From JAFAXD01 sp963760435 (GTDB taxonomy: Bacteria > Pseudomonadota > Alphaproteobacteria > Rhizobiales > Xanthobacteraceae), in assembly GCA_963760435.1 (NCBI GenBank), contig CAVXDE010000036.1, forward strand, positions 252,007-316,006: DNA of 64,000 nt, written 5' to 3'. The notes below the pieces were generated by a model that was given only the letters and a program-made list of their open reading frames with translations, ran no database searches and was not told the origin of the DNA. Shown piece by piece: positions 25,673 through 34,661 of this stretch (position 1 is its first letter; every line of letters begins with the position of its first letter). The position numbers and the translations under genes are program-made.

Positions 25673-27217
25673 CTATAGGGCGAGATTCGAGACCGCGATG
25701 TTCAGCTTGCCATCCGCTTCAGTGATGACGCGCAACGCCTTCGCATCAAAGGCGATGCCTACCAGGCGCAAATCGGTAATGCCGGCATCGACGCGGACGG
25801 AGGGATCCTGCCTGGCAAACTCGGCAACGGCTGCCGATAACTGCTGCTTGGCCTGGGCGGCAAATGGCTTGAGGTCGATGACGGCGTATCGGGCGAGCTC
25901 ATCGCGCAGCATCGGGCGAGCCGCCTGGGCGGCGGCACCCAGCAAGCCAAAGGCCGCTTCCGACTGAACATCGAGCTCGATGTCGGTCAGGCGCAGAATC
26001 TGCTGCTCGCGATCGAGTTGCGGACGGCCCCAGACATAGACGTCCGCCTCCGCACCCAGTCCAAACCAGCTCTTTTTCTCGCGCGCTTTGACCCGCAACG
26101 AGATCAGCAGGCGGTCCCCCGACGGAGCCAGGGCGGCATGCCGAATGGTGACGTCGACCGGGCCGCTGCCATCCTGGGGGTACGTCTTGCCGGTCAGCTG
26201 GGCCTCCAGCAGCTTGTCCAGCTCAGGGAATGGAATGTCGATCGGGACCGCAATCTGGACCCGCCCCTGTTCGGGCCGGGGAACGAGCTCAAGCTCCGCC
26301 GGGAACGGACACGTCGGCCGGGTTTCCGCCGGGACGATCCGAGTCTCGGCCTGAACTCCCAGTGTGAGGATCACGTCATTCGCATCAAATCGAGGTTGGG
26401 CCGAGAAGGCCCGGGTCGGCCGCACCTCCAGCCACAGGTTCGGCAACCCACGAGAGCCACCCCCAATCGGAATGGAACGGCACATCTGCGCCCATTGCCG
26501 GCGCGCCGTCTGCTCGAGCCGCGGGTCGCTGCGTACCTGGCCCTGCAGGAGGGACACCTGCTCGGATACTGCCCGATCGAGATACGGCTTGACCTCGTCG
26601 CCGATGTTGAGCGGGACGCCCGAGATCGACATGGATGCGTCGGCGAGCGAGACCTGCGCGTTCAGGTTGGGGTCGATCCGCCAGTTTGCCGTGACGGCCG
26701 GGCGGGCCGTCATCGTGACGGTGCCTCGAAAGTCGGCGCGCTGATCGATGGTCTTGCCAGTCAGCCTCTGCAGGTTTTGGCCGAGATTCCGGTCGATCAG
26801 GCCTCCCAGCATGCCCGTCAGGTTGCCGGCCGCTTCACTGAGCTGGCCGGTAATGTGCATTGTGCCGTTCAGGACGGTCGAAACAATGAGTGCGTCGGAA
26901 CGTCCGGCAACCGCCAGCGGACCGCGGTGCACGGTCCAGCCAATATCGGCGTTCGACAGCAGCTGAGCGACGGGATTATCCTTCTTTCCCGCGAGATCGC
27001 GTGGGGCTTGCGCTTCCAAGGCGTCGCGAATCGCAGCGTCGGCAATGGCGACGGGCACAACGATGGTCGAGGAACGCGCAACGGCGTCGAGCGCAGGGAC
27101 CTCCGACAGGGCTGGTGGACCGCCCGGCGGCACGCGCGGCCAGATCCAATCCATGATCCACAACGCGCCAAAAAACGCGATTGCGAGGAACACGATGATT
27201 GCAGCAACCCTGCGCAT
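25673..27217 (-). CDS. DUF4403 family protein
   Basis: 514 residues from the ATG at 27217. An N-terminal anchor (VAAIIVFLAIAFFGALWIMD) is followed by a long beta-rich extracytoplasmic region: SSTIVVPVAIADAAIRDALE, then DGSGPVDVTIRHAALAPSGD, and LRVKAREKKSWFGLGAEADV near the C terminus. This organisation with repeated amphipathic strands is characteristic of DUF4403, a family with BPI/TULIP-like lipid-carrier folds. Role inferred as envelope lipid handling; not shown here. Confidence 0.7.
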   Translation of the reverse strand: MRRVAAIIVFLAIAFFGALWIMDWIWPRVPPGGPPALSEVPALDAVARSSTIVVPVAIADAAIRDALEAQAPRDLAGKKDNPVAQLLSNADIGWTVHRGPLAVAGRSDALIVSTVLNGTMHITGQLSEAAGNLTGMLGGLIDRNLGQNLQRLTGKTIDQRADFRGTVTMTARPAVTANWRIDPNLNAQVSLADASMSISGVPLNIGDEVKPYLDRAVSEQVSLLQGQVRSDPRLEQTARRQWAQMCRSIPIGGGSRGLPNLWLEVRPTRAFSAQPRFDANDVILTLGVQAETRIVPAETRPTCPFPAELELVPRPEQGRVQIAVPIDIPFPELDKLLEAQLTGKTYPQDGSGPVDVTIRHAALAPSGDRLLISLRVKAREKKSWFGLGAEADVYVWGRPQLDREQQILRLTDIELDVQSEAAFGLLGAAAQAARPMLRDELARYAVIDLKPFAAQAKQQLSAAVAEFARQDPSVRVDAGITDLRLVGIAFDAKALRVITEADGKLNIAVSNLAL

Positions 27218-27379
27218 GCCCTCCGCGTCCCATCGGTCCGAATCCGCTGCGAATTCTGCCACGAACACGCAACCGGGAAAACCACACTCCATTCCGCCCG
27301 CTAGCGTGCCGAGATGAACCGCGCAGGCAACCGCGGCCGCGTTAGTATTGGCCGTTCGGATTGCGAACTCCGAGCCTGC

Positions 27380-27425
27380 AGCGGCCCCGAAAACCCTCTG
27401 GCCTCAACTCGGGGCCGCTTCTATT
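27380..27425 (+). terminator. intrinsic terminator-like hairpin without an upstream plus-strand gene
   Basis: An 11-bp stem (AGCGGCCCCGA pairing with TCGGGGCCGCT) with an 18-base loop, followed on the plus strand by TCTATTTT. The T-rich side is on the plus strand, yet both neighbouring genes are on the minus strand. A short transcript starting near 27340 is possible. Confidence 0.5.
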
Positions 27426-27429
27426 TTGC

Positions 27430-27807
27430 TCATGTCGTGCTTGCTTGCGGAAGCCGGAATTGTTTGCGCGCGAACACGTGATCGGACCACGCCACCGTCG
27501 CGCTGCCACAATAACACCGCACGACCCCAGGCTCGGGGTGCGAGGTTGTGATGGTGAGATCGTTTGCCGACGGGATCCGTTCGCCGTTTGCGTTCAGGTA
27601 TGAGCCCACAATCTGCTCCGCGCTCGGACCCGTACGGGCCGAGAAGCGGGCAACCAACGCCCGCAACAAGTCGAGGCGCACCGCATCAATCAGCCGCTCG
27701 CGCGGCACGTGTTTGTGGAAGCGCCGCTCGTAGCCACCGTCCCGATACTGCTCGACCACCAGGCAGACATCGGATGGGTGCAGGTCAGGACACAATTTGA
27801 ACTGCAT
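27430..27807 (-). CDS. hypothetical protein downstream of the MetE-like gene
   Basis: 125 residues from the ATG at 27807. Protein-like throughout: DVCLVVEQYRDGGYERRFHK, LLRALVARFSARTGPSAEQI and VVRCYCGSATVAWSDHVFAR. No signal peptide or membrane segment. It follows the MetE-like gene by about 85 bases in the same direction and is probably in the same transcript of the TetR regulon. No family recognised. Confidence 0.5.
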   Translation of the reverse strand: MQFKLCPDLHPSDVCLVVEQYRDGGYERRFHKHVPRERLIDAVRLDLLRALVARFSARTGPSAEQIVGSYLNANGERIPSANDLTITTSHPEPGVVRCYCGSATVAWSDHVFARKQFRLPQASTT

Positions 27808-27892
27808 CCAGATCTCGCGAATGTGGTTCGGATGAAAGAGCGTCGGAGTTGGTCCCGACCATCCATATACCGCAAACCCGTGAATCGGCAAT

Positions 27893-28909
27893 TTACGACC
27901 TTCCCTCGTATTGGTCACGCCCCAGCACAAGTGCGCGTATCTTGCCGTCGGCAATGCTTCGCTTGAGCATCCAAAACCCACAGTCCGGATGCACGTAGCG
28001 CACCCGCTCGGGGCCGAGTATTTTCGCAGCCCGTTCGATTCCGCGCGCCACCAGGTCAGCGCTCTCGATCTGCGTCGATTTGATATCGACCACGCCGAGC
28101 CCGAGCCCGATGTCGGGGCGCAACCCGCGGAAGACGTCGAGTTCATTCGCCGGGCGGTGCGCTGTCTCCATGACGACGTGATCAACCGCGAGGGCATTCA
28201 GGTAGTCGATCAGCTTGCCCCAAGTCCCTTGCTGGATCGATTGACCACCGTAGTTGCCAAAGCACAAGTGAACAGCGGCCACCGTTTTCACGGCGCGCAG
28301 CACGCGATTGATTGATTCCGCAGCCCAGGGCCACTCGTCCGGACTGCCGGGCAAGTTTGCTTCATCGACCTGCACGACGTCAGCATCGATATGGCGCACC
28401 TGCTCGGCCAGCGCATCGCCGAGTGCCAATGCAAGTTCGGGCAGCTTGCCGTAGTGATGATCCACCAGCGTCTTCGCCAACATATGCGGGCCGGTGAGCG
28501 TGAACTTGAATGGCCGCGTGGCAAGACTTTTGGCGCGGGCACAAGCCTGGGGCAGATCAAGCGTTCCGGGACCGATCGGACCTTCAACAACCGCTGGCGG
28601 ACGCGCGCGAAATCCCATGCCGCGTTGCGCTCGATACGCCACGAGCTCATCGAAACGCATCGCCGTACGAATGCCCGTCATCGGCCGCACGAAATACTCG
28701 ATCATGCCGTTGGTCTCGGGGTGGTTCACGTCGAAGCGCGACAGCTCACCATCGCAAACGAGATCAATCCCTGCACGCTCCTGGGTATGGATCACAACCC
28801 GCGTCGCATCGATGAGCGCCTGGTCGGAGGGAAGCGCGGCGAGCCAATCGGGCACCGGATAAGAGCCGACAACCGTCGTCTTGATGCGTGGTGCGTTTGT
28901 CTGCTGCAT
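27893..28909 (-). CDS. cobalamin-independent methionine synthase-like protein (MetE C-terminal domain)
   Basis: 338 residues, the size of the catalytic half of MetE only. The zinc ligands are present: HxC in AAVHLCFGNYGG, Glu in HVVMETAHRPAN and Cys in YVHPDCGFWML. It opens KTTVVGSYPVPDWL, typical of 'core MetE' and of epoxyalkane:coenzyme M transferase relatives. It would transfer a methyl or alkyl group between a donor and a thiol. Lacking the folate-binding N-terminal half, it probably acts on a small dedicated donor. It starts about 50 bases from the operator at 28960-28975 and diverges from the epimerase gene. Confidence 0.8.
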   Translation of the reverse strand: MQQTNAPRIKTTVVGSYPVPDWLAALPSDQALIDATRVVIHTQERAGIDLVCDGELSRFDVNHPETNGMIEYFVRPMTGIRTAMRFDELVAYRAQRGMGFRARPPAVVEGPIGPGTLDLPQACARAKSLATRPFKFTLTGPHMLAKTLVDHHYGKLPELALALGDALAEQVRHIDADVVQVDEANLPGSPDEWPWAAESINRVLRAVKTVAAVHLCFGNYGGQSIQQGTWGKLIDYLNALAVDHVVMETAHRPANELDVFRGLRPDIGLGLGVVDIKSTQIESADLVARGIERAAKILGPERVRYVHPDCGFWMLKRSIADGKIRALVLGRDQYEGRS

Positions 28910-28959
28910 GCGAACCTGCTCCGGGTCGTTCGTCTTGCCGAGGATAAGCTGACACGTTA

Positions 28960-28975
28960 GTATCCAATTGGTTAC
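28960..28975. promoter_or_regulatory. operator site 1 of the TetR regulon
   Basis: GTATCCAATTGGTTAC, a 6-4-6 palindrome with one mismatch to GTAACC-N4-GGTTAC. It sits between the divergent MetE-like and epimerase genes and is shared by both promoters. The same element appears at 32025-32040 and 32773-32788. Confidence 0.6.
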
Positions 28976-29011
28976 TTATAGCGCTGATAGGCGCGCGTCG
29001 TCACGCCCGAC

Positions 29012-30075
29012 ATGTTGAAGCCGATGCAACAGATCACGCCCTCCGACATACCCGCCCTGCCCGACCGCTTTCGCGATGTCGAACACCTCGAAGAGGTGAT
29101 GACCACACCTTCATCCGTGCTGGCGCGAGAGCTTGCGCGGATCGAGGGCGATATCATCGTGCTCGGGGTTGGCGGCAAGGTTGGACCGACGCTGGCACGA
29201 CTGGCGCGCCGGGCGGCGCCGCACAAGCGCGTTATCGGTGTCGCCCGCTTCAGCGAAGCCGGCCTGCGCGACAAGCTGACCGGCTGGGGTATTGAATGTA
29301 TCGAGGCGGATCTCCTCGACCGCACGTCGATCGAGAAGTTGCCAAAGTTGCCCAACGTAATCTTCATGGCCGGCCGCAAGTTCGGCTCGACCGGCAATGA
29401 GGACCTCACCTGGGCGATGAACGCTTATGTGCCGGCGCTGGTCGCTGAGGCGTTCGCAGGTTCGCGGATCGTCGCCTATTCGACCGGCAACGTGTATCCG
29501 TTTGTGAACATCCACCACGGTGGCGCGACCGAAAGCACACCGGCCAATCCGGTCGGGAGCTACGCCAATTCCTGTGTCGCACGCGAGGGCCTGTTTCACT
29601 ATTTCTCGCGCACCCGCGCCACGCCTGGCCGGCTGATCCGGCTCAACTACGCAATCGACATGCGCTACGGCGTGCTGCACGACATCGCCACGCGCGTGCT
29701 GAACGGTACCAGCATCAATCTTTCCGCCGGACATGTGAACGTGATCTGGCAAGGTGACGCAAACGCCATGGTGCTGCGCGCGCTCGGGCCATTGCACGCT
29801 GCCCAACCTCCCCGCTCAATGTGAGCGGACCGGAAACGATCAGCACGCGCTGGCTCGCGACCGAGTTCGGCCAACGCCTGGGCAAGACGCCCGTGCTGCA
29901 TGGGACCGAGGCGTCAGAAGGCTGGCTCATCAACACCACCGAAGCCATGCGGCTGTTCGGTTATCCGCAGGTGCCGCTCGCGTGCATGATCGATTGGGTC
30001 GCGGACTGGGTGGCGCGCGGACTGCCAAGCCTCGGCAAGGACACCCACTACGACTCGCGCGATGGCGCGTTCTGA
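29012..30075 (+). CDS. NAD-dependent epimerase/dehydratase, frameshifted
   Basis: Extended short-chain dehydrogenase. The first part (about 258 residues) carries the nucleotide-binding loop as DIIVLGVGGKVGPTLARLAR, the strand NVIFMAGRKFGSTGNEDLTW and the region IVAYSTGNVYPF with a downstream YANSCVAREG helix. Near 29786 and 29805 two single-base insertions shift the frame; the C-terminal part then reads NVSGPETISTRWLATEFGQR to the stop at 30075. The restored length of about 353 residues fits the family. The first gene to the right of operator 1; it overlaps the GNAT gene. Confidence 0.75.
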
Positions 30076-30951
30076 CAACTTGCCCGAAACGCTGCTCGCG
30101 CCGGCACCACTGCGTCCCGACGAACTCGGCGACGCACAGGCGCTGGTCGCCGAAGTCGGTTGGAATCAGACCGAGCGCGACTGGCGCATGTTCCTCGATT
30201 TGGGCCACGTACAGGCGGTTCGGACGGATACCGGGCGACGTCATCGCCACCGCCGCAACCCTGCCCTATGGCGGCTTCGGCTGGATCAGCATGGTGCTGG
30301 TGACGGCCGCCTGGCGGCGGCGCGGGCTCGCCTCGCAGCTCTTGCGCGACGCAATCGACGATCTGCGCGGTGCCGGACTTGTCCCGGTCTTGGACGCCAC
30401 GCCGGCAGGCCGCGAGGTCTATCGCAAGTCTTGGATTTGTCGACACCTGGGGTTTCGCGCGGCTGGCGCGCGCCGCCGGTCTCAGCGACACGCGACCTCG
30501 AATCCGGCGAGCGATGATATCGATGTGCAGCCGATCACGGATGCCATGTGGTCCGCGATCTGCGCCTACGACGCGGCCACGTTTGGCTGCGAGCGCGACC
30601 GCCTGTTGGCGGGACTGCGCGGGCGCATGCCGCCCGCCGCCCTGGTTGCGCTGCGCGGAGACCGGCTCGTCGGATTCCTGCTCGGCCGCGAAGGCCGCAT
30701 CGCGACGCAGCTCGGGCCACTCGTTGCCGAGGACACCATAACTGCGCGCGCCCTGCTCGGGCGAGCGCTCGCCGCTCGTCACGAGCCCGGTCTTCATCGA
30801 TCTTGCCGACAGCAAACCCGAAACCCGCGCCTTCATTGAGGCGCAGGGCTTTGCCTTCACGCGCCCGCTCACCCGCATGGTCTACGGGAGAGCGGATGCC
30901 TTCGATGATGGCACTCGGACCTTCGCGGTTGTCGGTCCAGAGTTCGGCTAG
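30062..30951 (+). pseudogene. tandem GNAT N-acetyltransferase-like gene with several frameshifts
   Basis: A protein of about 295 residues spread over three frames. The N-terminal part reads LRPDELGDAQALVAEVGWNQ. After a one-base insertion near 30234 it continues WISMVLVTAAWRRRGLASQL (the acetyl-CoA-binding RxxGxA motif). Further shifts lie near 30429, 30500 and 30776, after which AFIEAQGFAFTRPLTRMVYG leads to the stop at 30951. The second half (DIDVQPITDAMWSAICAYD) starts a second GNAT-like domain. The overall plan resembles two-domain acetyltransferases (GNAT plus Acetyltransf_18). Four breaks in one gene make real decay possible, but sequence error is not excluded. Confidence 0.65.
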
Positions 30952-30956
30952 GTTCT

Positions 30957-31964
30957 TCAGTAAAGCTTCGGTGGGTGGATCGGCGGCATCTTCACGTTCT
31001 TGTCGAGGAATTCGTTGGTGTAAGCCGTCTTCACATCGTACGGCTTTTCCATGTGCAGATATTCGTCGACCAGTTTGTAATCATCAGCCATGCGAGCATC
31101 GTCATGCCAGCCGAGCGCCACATTGCGCGAGGTGTCGTCGCTCATCAGGATGGTGACGAGGTGCCAGTTCTCGAGCTCGTTCTTAAAGAGCAACGCACCA
31201 TTTGCATCGACCAGCGCCTGGATGCACGGCTCCGGCGTCTTGGCACATTCGGCGAACGCTTTTTGAGTGATCTTGATGAACTTGTCGGCCTTGTCGCGAT
31301 TGGCGGCAAGCCAGGCGCCGTTGGCAATGATCGAATTGCCGTACGGGTTCACCCCGGCATCCTTCCAGGCAAGAAAGCCCATGTCGTCGCCGAGCTCGCG
31401 CGCGAACACGTGGTGCAGGTTGAAGAACGACGTGGTGACGTCGATGGTGTGCGCCTTGAGCGCGCCGAGCTTGGCGTTTGCGTCGATGTTGACCCAAGTG
31501 ACCGAGTTGGGATCGATCCCGGCCTTCTTGGCGAGGGCCGGCCACATGGTGCGGGCGCCATCACCAGCCGGATTGCCGATCTTCTTGCCGGGGAAATCCT
31601 TGAGCCCGGTGATGCCGGAGCTCTTGAGCCAATACATGCCCTGCGGCGAGTTGGCGTAAATATTCATCAGGCCGACGAGATCGAGGCCCTTGCCGCGGAA
31701 CAGCAATACGCCTGCCATGTCGGACAGTCCGAGCTGGGACGCTCCGGCGCCGACCTTCTGGGCGGAGGCAGCCGAGCCGCGCCCGGTCTCGAAGTCCACG
31801 TCGAGGCCTGCGTCCTTGTACCAGCCCATTTTCTGCGCATAGAAGTACGGCGCATGGTCGCCGCCAGCCACCCAGTTGAGCGTGAATGTGATTTTCTCGG
31901 CCGAAGCCGGGGCCGCGAAGGCGAGCGCGGCCGCTGCGATGACAAGCTTGCAAGCTGTCTTCAT
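30957..31964 (-). CDS. NMT1/THI5-type ABC substrate-binding protein
   Basis: 335 residues from the ATG at 31964, preceded by GGGAGG. Signal peptide LVIAAAALAFAAPASA, then the family opening KITFTLNWVAGGDHAPYFYA and GWYKDAGLDVDFETGRGSA. Such proteins (ThiY, RibY, SsuA/TauA relatives) bind pyrimidines, riboflavin precursors, sulfonates and other small heterocycles or anions in the periplasm. The partner permease and ATPase are at 33858 and 34658, so a complete importer is encoded. It diverges from the TetR gene across operator 2. Confidence 0.85.
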   Translation of the reverse strand: MKTACKLVIAAAALAFAAPASAEKITFTLNWVAGGDHAPYFYAQKMGWYKDAGLDVDFETGRGSAASAQKVGAGASQLGLSDMAGVLLFRGKGLDLVGLMNIYANSPQGMYWLKSSGITGLKDFPGKKIGNPAGDGARTMWPALAKKAGIDPNSVTWVNIDANAKLGALKAHTIDVTTSFFNLHHVFARELGDDMGFLAWKDAGVNPYGNSIIANGAWLAANRDKADKFIKITQKAFAECAKTPEPCIQALVDANGALLFKNELENWHLVTILMSDDTSRNVALGWHDDARMADDYKLVDEYLHMEKPYDVKTAYTNEFLDKNVKMPPIHPPKLY

Positions 31965-32024
31965 CCGTGAACCTCCCAATTTTTGCGCAGCACGCGATTG
32001 CTCGACGGGCAGCGAATTTTCGTG

Positions 32025-32040
32025 GTAACTGCCTGGTTAC
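32025..32040. promoter_or_regulatory. operator site 2 of the TetR regulon
   Basis: GTAACTGCCTGGTTAC, a 6-4-6 palindrome; the flanking bases extend it to GGTAAC...GTTACC. It lies between the divergent binding-protein gene and the TetR gene, the classical place for an autoregulated TetR operator. Confidence 0.65.
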
Positions 32041-32109
32041 CGCGACGATATGAGCGGCCCCGAACACTGTCAATCTGCGCGCTCCAACACTTCGACGATC
32101 CAGAGCAAC

Positions 32110-32748
32110 ATGGCCAAGAACAAACGCGGCAACCGGCGCGACCCGGACCGCACGCGGGAAGCCATCCTGCTGGCGGCGCAGGAGGAGTTTGCGGCGAAGG
32201 GATTGTTCGGCGGGCGTGTCAACACCATCGCGCGGCGCGCCGGCGCCAACAAACGCATGATCTATCATTACTTCGGCAACAAGGAGGGCCTTTATCTCGC
32301 CGCTCTGGAGCGGGTCTACGAAGACCTGCGCGGGACCGAACGCACCCTGAACCTCGACCACCTGGCGCCCGAGGTGGCGATCAAACGACTCGTCGAATTC
32401 AATTTCGACTATTCACGCCAGCACCCGGAAATGATCAGCCTGTTCAACAGCGAGAACTTGCACCGTGCCCGGCATTTGTCGCGCTCGCGCAAGGTACGGG
32501 AGTTGCACAGCCCGTTCGTCAAACTGATCGGCGACATCCTCAAGCGTGGAGTCGCAAACGGTATATTCCGGCCCGGCCTCGATCCCGTGGAGGTCTACAT
32601 CACCATCGCCGCGGTCGGCTATTTCTATCTTTCCAACAACTGGACACTCTCGGCCATCTTCGGCCGCGACCTTAGCACCCCGGCTGCCAATCGCCGCCGC
32701 AGGCGCCACAACGTCGATATGATCCTGCATGCCTTGAAGGCAGATTGA
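32110..32748 (+). CDS. TetR family transcriptional regulator
   Basis: 212 residues from the ATG at 32110 (an ATG at 32050 would add a 20-residue unstructured leader). The DNA-binding domain is plain: RTREAILLAAQEEFAAKGLF, then VNTIARRAGANKRMIYHYFG and NKEGLYLAAL. The C-terminal ligand domain contains LHRARHLSRSRKVRELHSPF and VYITIAAVGYFYLSNNW, as in TetR_C_6-type proteins that sense pyrimidines or aromatic acids. It is flanked by two copies of the GTAACC-N4-GGTTAC palindrome and is the likely repressor of the surrounding genes. Confidence 0.85.
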   Translation: MAKNKRGNRRDPDRTREAILLAAQEEFAAKGLFGGRVNTIARRAGANKRMIYHYFGNKEGLYLAALERVYEDLRGTERTLNLDHLAPEVAIKRLVEFNFDYSRQHPEMISLFNSENLHRARHLSRSRKVRELHSPFVKLIGDILKRGVANGIFRPGLDPVEVYITIAAVGYFYLSNNWTLSAIFGRDLSTPAANRRRRRHNVDMILHALKAD

Positions 32749-32772
32749 CAGCGGCTGAATATTGGGCACCAT

Positions 32773-32788
32773 GTAACCACACGGTTAC
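32773..32788. promoter_or_regulatory. operator site 3 of the TetR regulon
   Basis: GTAACCACACGGTTAC, a perfect 6-4-6 palindrome, 12 bases before the ATG of the DapA-family gene. Binding here would block transcription or the leader of the main plus-strand operon. Confidence 0.65.
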
Positions 32789-32799
32789 TTGAGTGCCGT

Positions 32800-33861
32800 A
32801 TGACCCTGCGCTGGACCGACTGGCCCCTCCCCGTGCTCGACGCGCTGCGGCGCGGTGTCGCGATCCCGGCGCATCCGCTGGCGCTCGACGCAGACCGCAA
32901 GCTCGACCCGGTGCGCCAGCGTGCGCTCAGCCGCTACTACGTCGATGCGGGCGCGGGCGGACTGGCAGTCGGGGTCCACACCACGCAATTCGCCATCCGC
33001 GAGGTCGGCCTCTACGCACCGGTTCTCGAGCTGGCGATGCGCGCGGCGACGGAATGGACGGCGCGCCCCCTCGTCATGATTGCCGGTCTGTCCGGCCGCA
33101 CCGATCAGGCCCGCAAAGAAGCGCAGGTCGCACGCGGCCTGGGCTATCATGCCGGTCTGCTCTCACTCGCGGCATTCCAGGGCGCATCCGAGGATGACCT
33201 CATCGCGCATGCCCGGGCGATCGCCGAGGAAATGCCGCTGGTCGGCTTCTACCTGCAGCCGGCCGTCGGCGGCATCGTGCTGCCGGTCTCGTTCTGGCGA
33301 CGGTTCGCGGCGATCGAGAACGTGGTCGCCATCAAGATCGCACCGTTCAACCGCTACCGCACGCTCGACGTGGTGCGCGGCGTCGCCGAGGCCGACGCCG
33401 CCGATCGGGTGACGCTCTACACCGGCAACGACGACCACATCGTGCTCGATCTTCTGCTCCCGTTTCGGATCGAGGCGAACGGCGCGATGCACACGCTGCG
33501 GATCAAGGGGGGCCTGCTCGGGCATTGGAGCGTCTGGGTCAAGCGCGCTGTCGAGCTGCTGGAGCGGATCCATGCCGCGATCGCCGCGGGTCAAGTTCCG
33601 CAGGAACTGGTGGAGCTCGAGGCACAGGTGACCGACGCCAACGCGGCGGTGTTCGATGCGGCCAACAATTTCCATGGCGTGATCGCCGGTTGTCATGAAA
33701 TCCTGCGCCGGCAGGGATTGCTGGCCGGCACCTGGTGCCTCGACCCGAACGAGGGGCTCGGCCCGGGCCAGAAGGAAGCAATCGACCGCGTCTATGCCGC
33801 CTACCCGCATCTCAATGATGATGCGTTCGTGCGGCAGAATCGGGAGCGCTGGCTCGCATGA
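32800..33861 (+). CDS. dihydrodipicolinate synthase/N-acetylneuraminate lyase family aldolase
   Basis: 353 residues, about 60 longer than DapA. The Schiff-base lysine is in ENVVAIKIAPFNRYRTLD and the catalytic tyrosine in PLVGFYLQPAVGG; the TIM-barrel start is VDAGAGGLAVGVHTTQFAIR. Class I aldolases of this family add or remove pyruvate-like units. The long C-terminal part (DAANNFHGVIAGCHEILRRQ) differs from lysine-pathway DapA, so a catabolic role is favoured. It is the first gene of a compact operon, with a four-base overlap to the permease gene. Confidence 0.8.
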   Translation: MTLRWTDWPLPVLDALRRGVAIPAHPLALDADRKLDPVRQRALSRYYVDAGAGGLAVGVHTTQFAIREVGLYAPVLELAMRAATEWTARPLVMIAGLSGRTDQARKEAQVARGLGYHAGLLSLAAFQGASEDDLIAHARAIAEEMPLVGFYLQPAVGGIVLPVSFWRRFAAIENVVAIKIAPFNRYRTLDVVRGVAEADAADRVTLYTGNDDHIVLDLLLPFRIEANGAMHTLRIKGGLLGHWSVWVKRAVELLERIHAAIAAGQVPQELVELEAQVTDANAAVFDAANNFHGVIAGCHEILRRQGLLAGTWCLDPNEGLGPGQKEAIDRVYAAYPHLNDDAFVRQNRERWLA

Positions 33862-34661
33862 AACCCACAGGCGAGACAACTGGAATGCCGCCCGCCACCG
33901 CCAACCGCGACGCGCTGCAGCGTTACTCGCTCGCTGTCATCAGCCACTTGTTGCTGGTGCTGGCGTGGTACTTGTTCGTGATGATTGGACAGGTGCCGAA
34001 GTTCGTAATGCCGTCACCCTACGAGACGCTGCACGCACTCCTCGTTCCAAACTATCGCTGGGCCGAAAACATCGCGGTCACTAGCGTCGAGATCTTCGGC
34101 GGCTATGTGCTGGCCGTGGTGGTCGGAATTGCGCTGGCGCTCGTGTTCTCCTGGTCGCGCTGGCTCGAGATGGCGACCATGCCGCTCCTGGTCAGCCTCA
34201 ACATGATCCCCAAGGTCGCGCTCGGTCCGCTGATCATCGTCTGGTTCAAGTACGGCATCGGTCCAAATATCATGATGGCGTTTGCCATCTGCTTCTTTCC
34301 GATCGTGCTCACGACAGCGCGTGGCTTGCGTGAGGTCGAACCGGAACTGCTCGACTTGGTGCGGACATTGCGCGGATCGCGCTGGCAATTGTTCACCAAG
34401 ATCCAGTTCCCCGGCGCCCTGCCCTATATCTTTTCGGGTATGAAGGTCGCGGCGATCCTCGCCGTCGCCGGCGCGATCGTCGGCGAGTTCCTCGGCTCCG
34501 ACCGCGGCTTGGGCTACCTGATGCTGCAGGTCCAGGTCACGCTTGACACCGCAGCCATGTTCATGGCGGTGATCCTGATCACCTTGATCGGCAGCGTGCT
34601 CTACCTGCTGGTGCTGGGGCTCGAGCGCCTCCTCGTCGTACGCGACGCCCGGCTGCAATGA
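33858..34661 (+). CDS. ABC transporter permease, SsuC/TauC type
   Basis: 267 residues with six helices. The EAA cytoplasmic loop is LLDLVRTLRGSRWQLFTKIQ followed by FPGALPY. SLNMIPKVALGPLIIVWFKY is the usual conserved block of BPD_transp_1 permeases for taurine, sulfonates, pyrimidines or nitrate. It overlaps both neighbours by four bases, so it is translationally coupled to the aldolase gene and the ATPase gene. Confidence 0.85.
   Translation: MKPTGETTGMPPATANRDALQRYSLAVISHLLLVLAWYLFVMIGQVPKFVMPSPYETLHALLVPNYRWAENIAVTSVEIFGGYVLAVVVGIALALVFSWSRWLEMATMPLLVSLNMIPKVALGPLIIVWFKYGIGPNIMMAFAICFFPIVLTTARGLREVEPELLDLVRTLRGSRWQLFTKIQFPGALPYIFSGMKVAAILAVAGAIVGEFLGSDRGLGYLMLQVQVTLDTAAMFMAVILITLIGSVLYLLVLGLERLLVVRDARLQ

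Noticed and set aside
32800..33861. Calling the DapA-family gene dapA.
   Set aside because: It is about 60 residues longer than DapA and lies in a catabolic, TetR-flanked operon.
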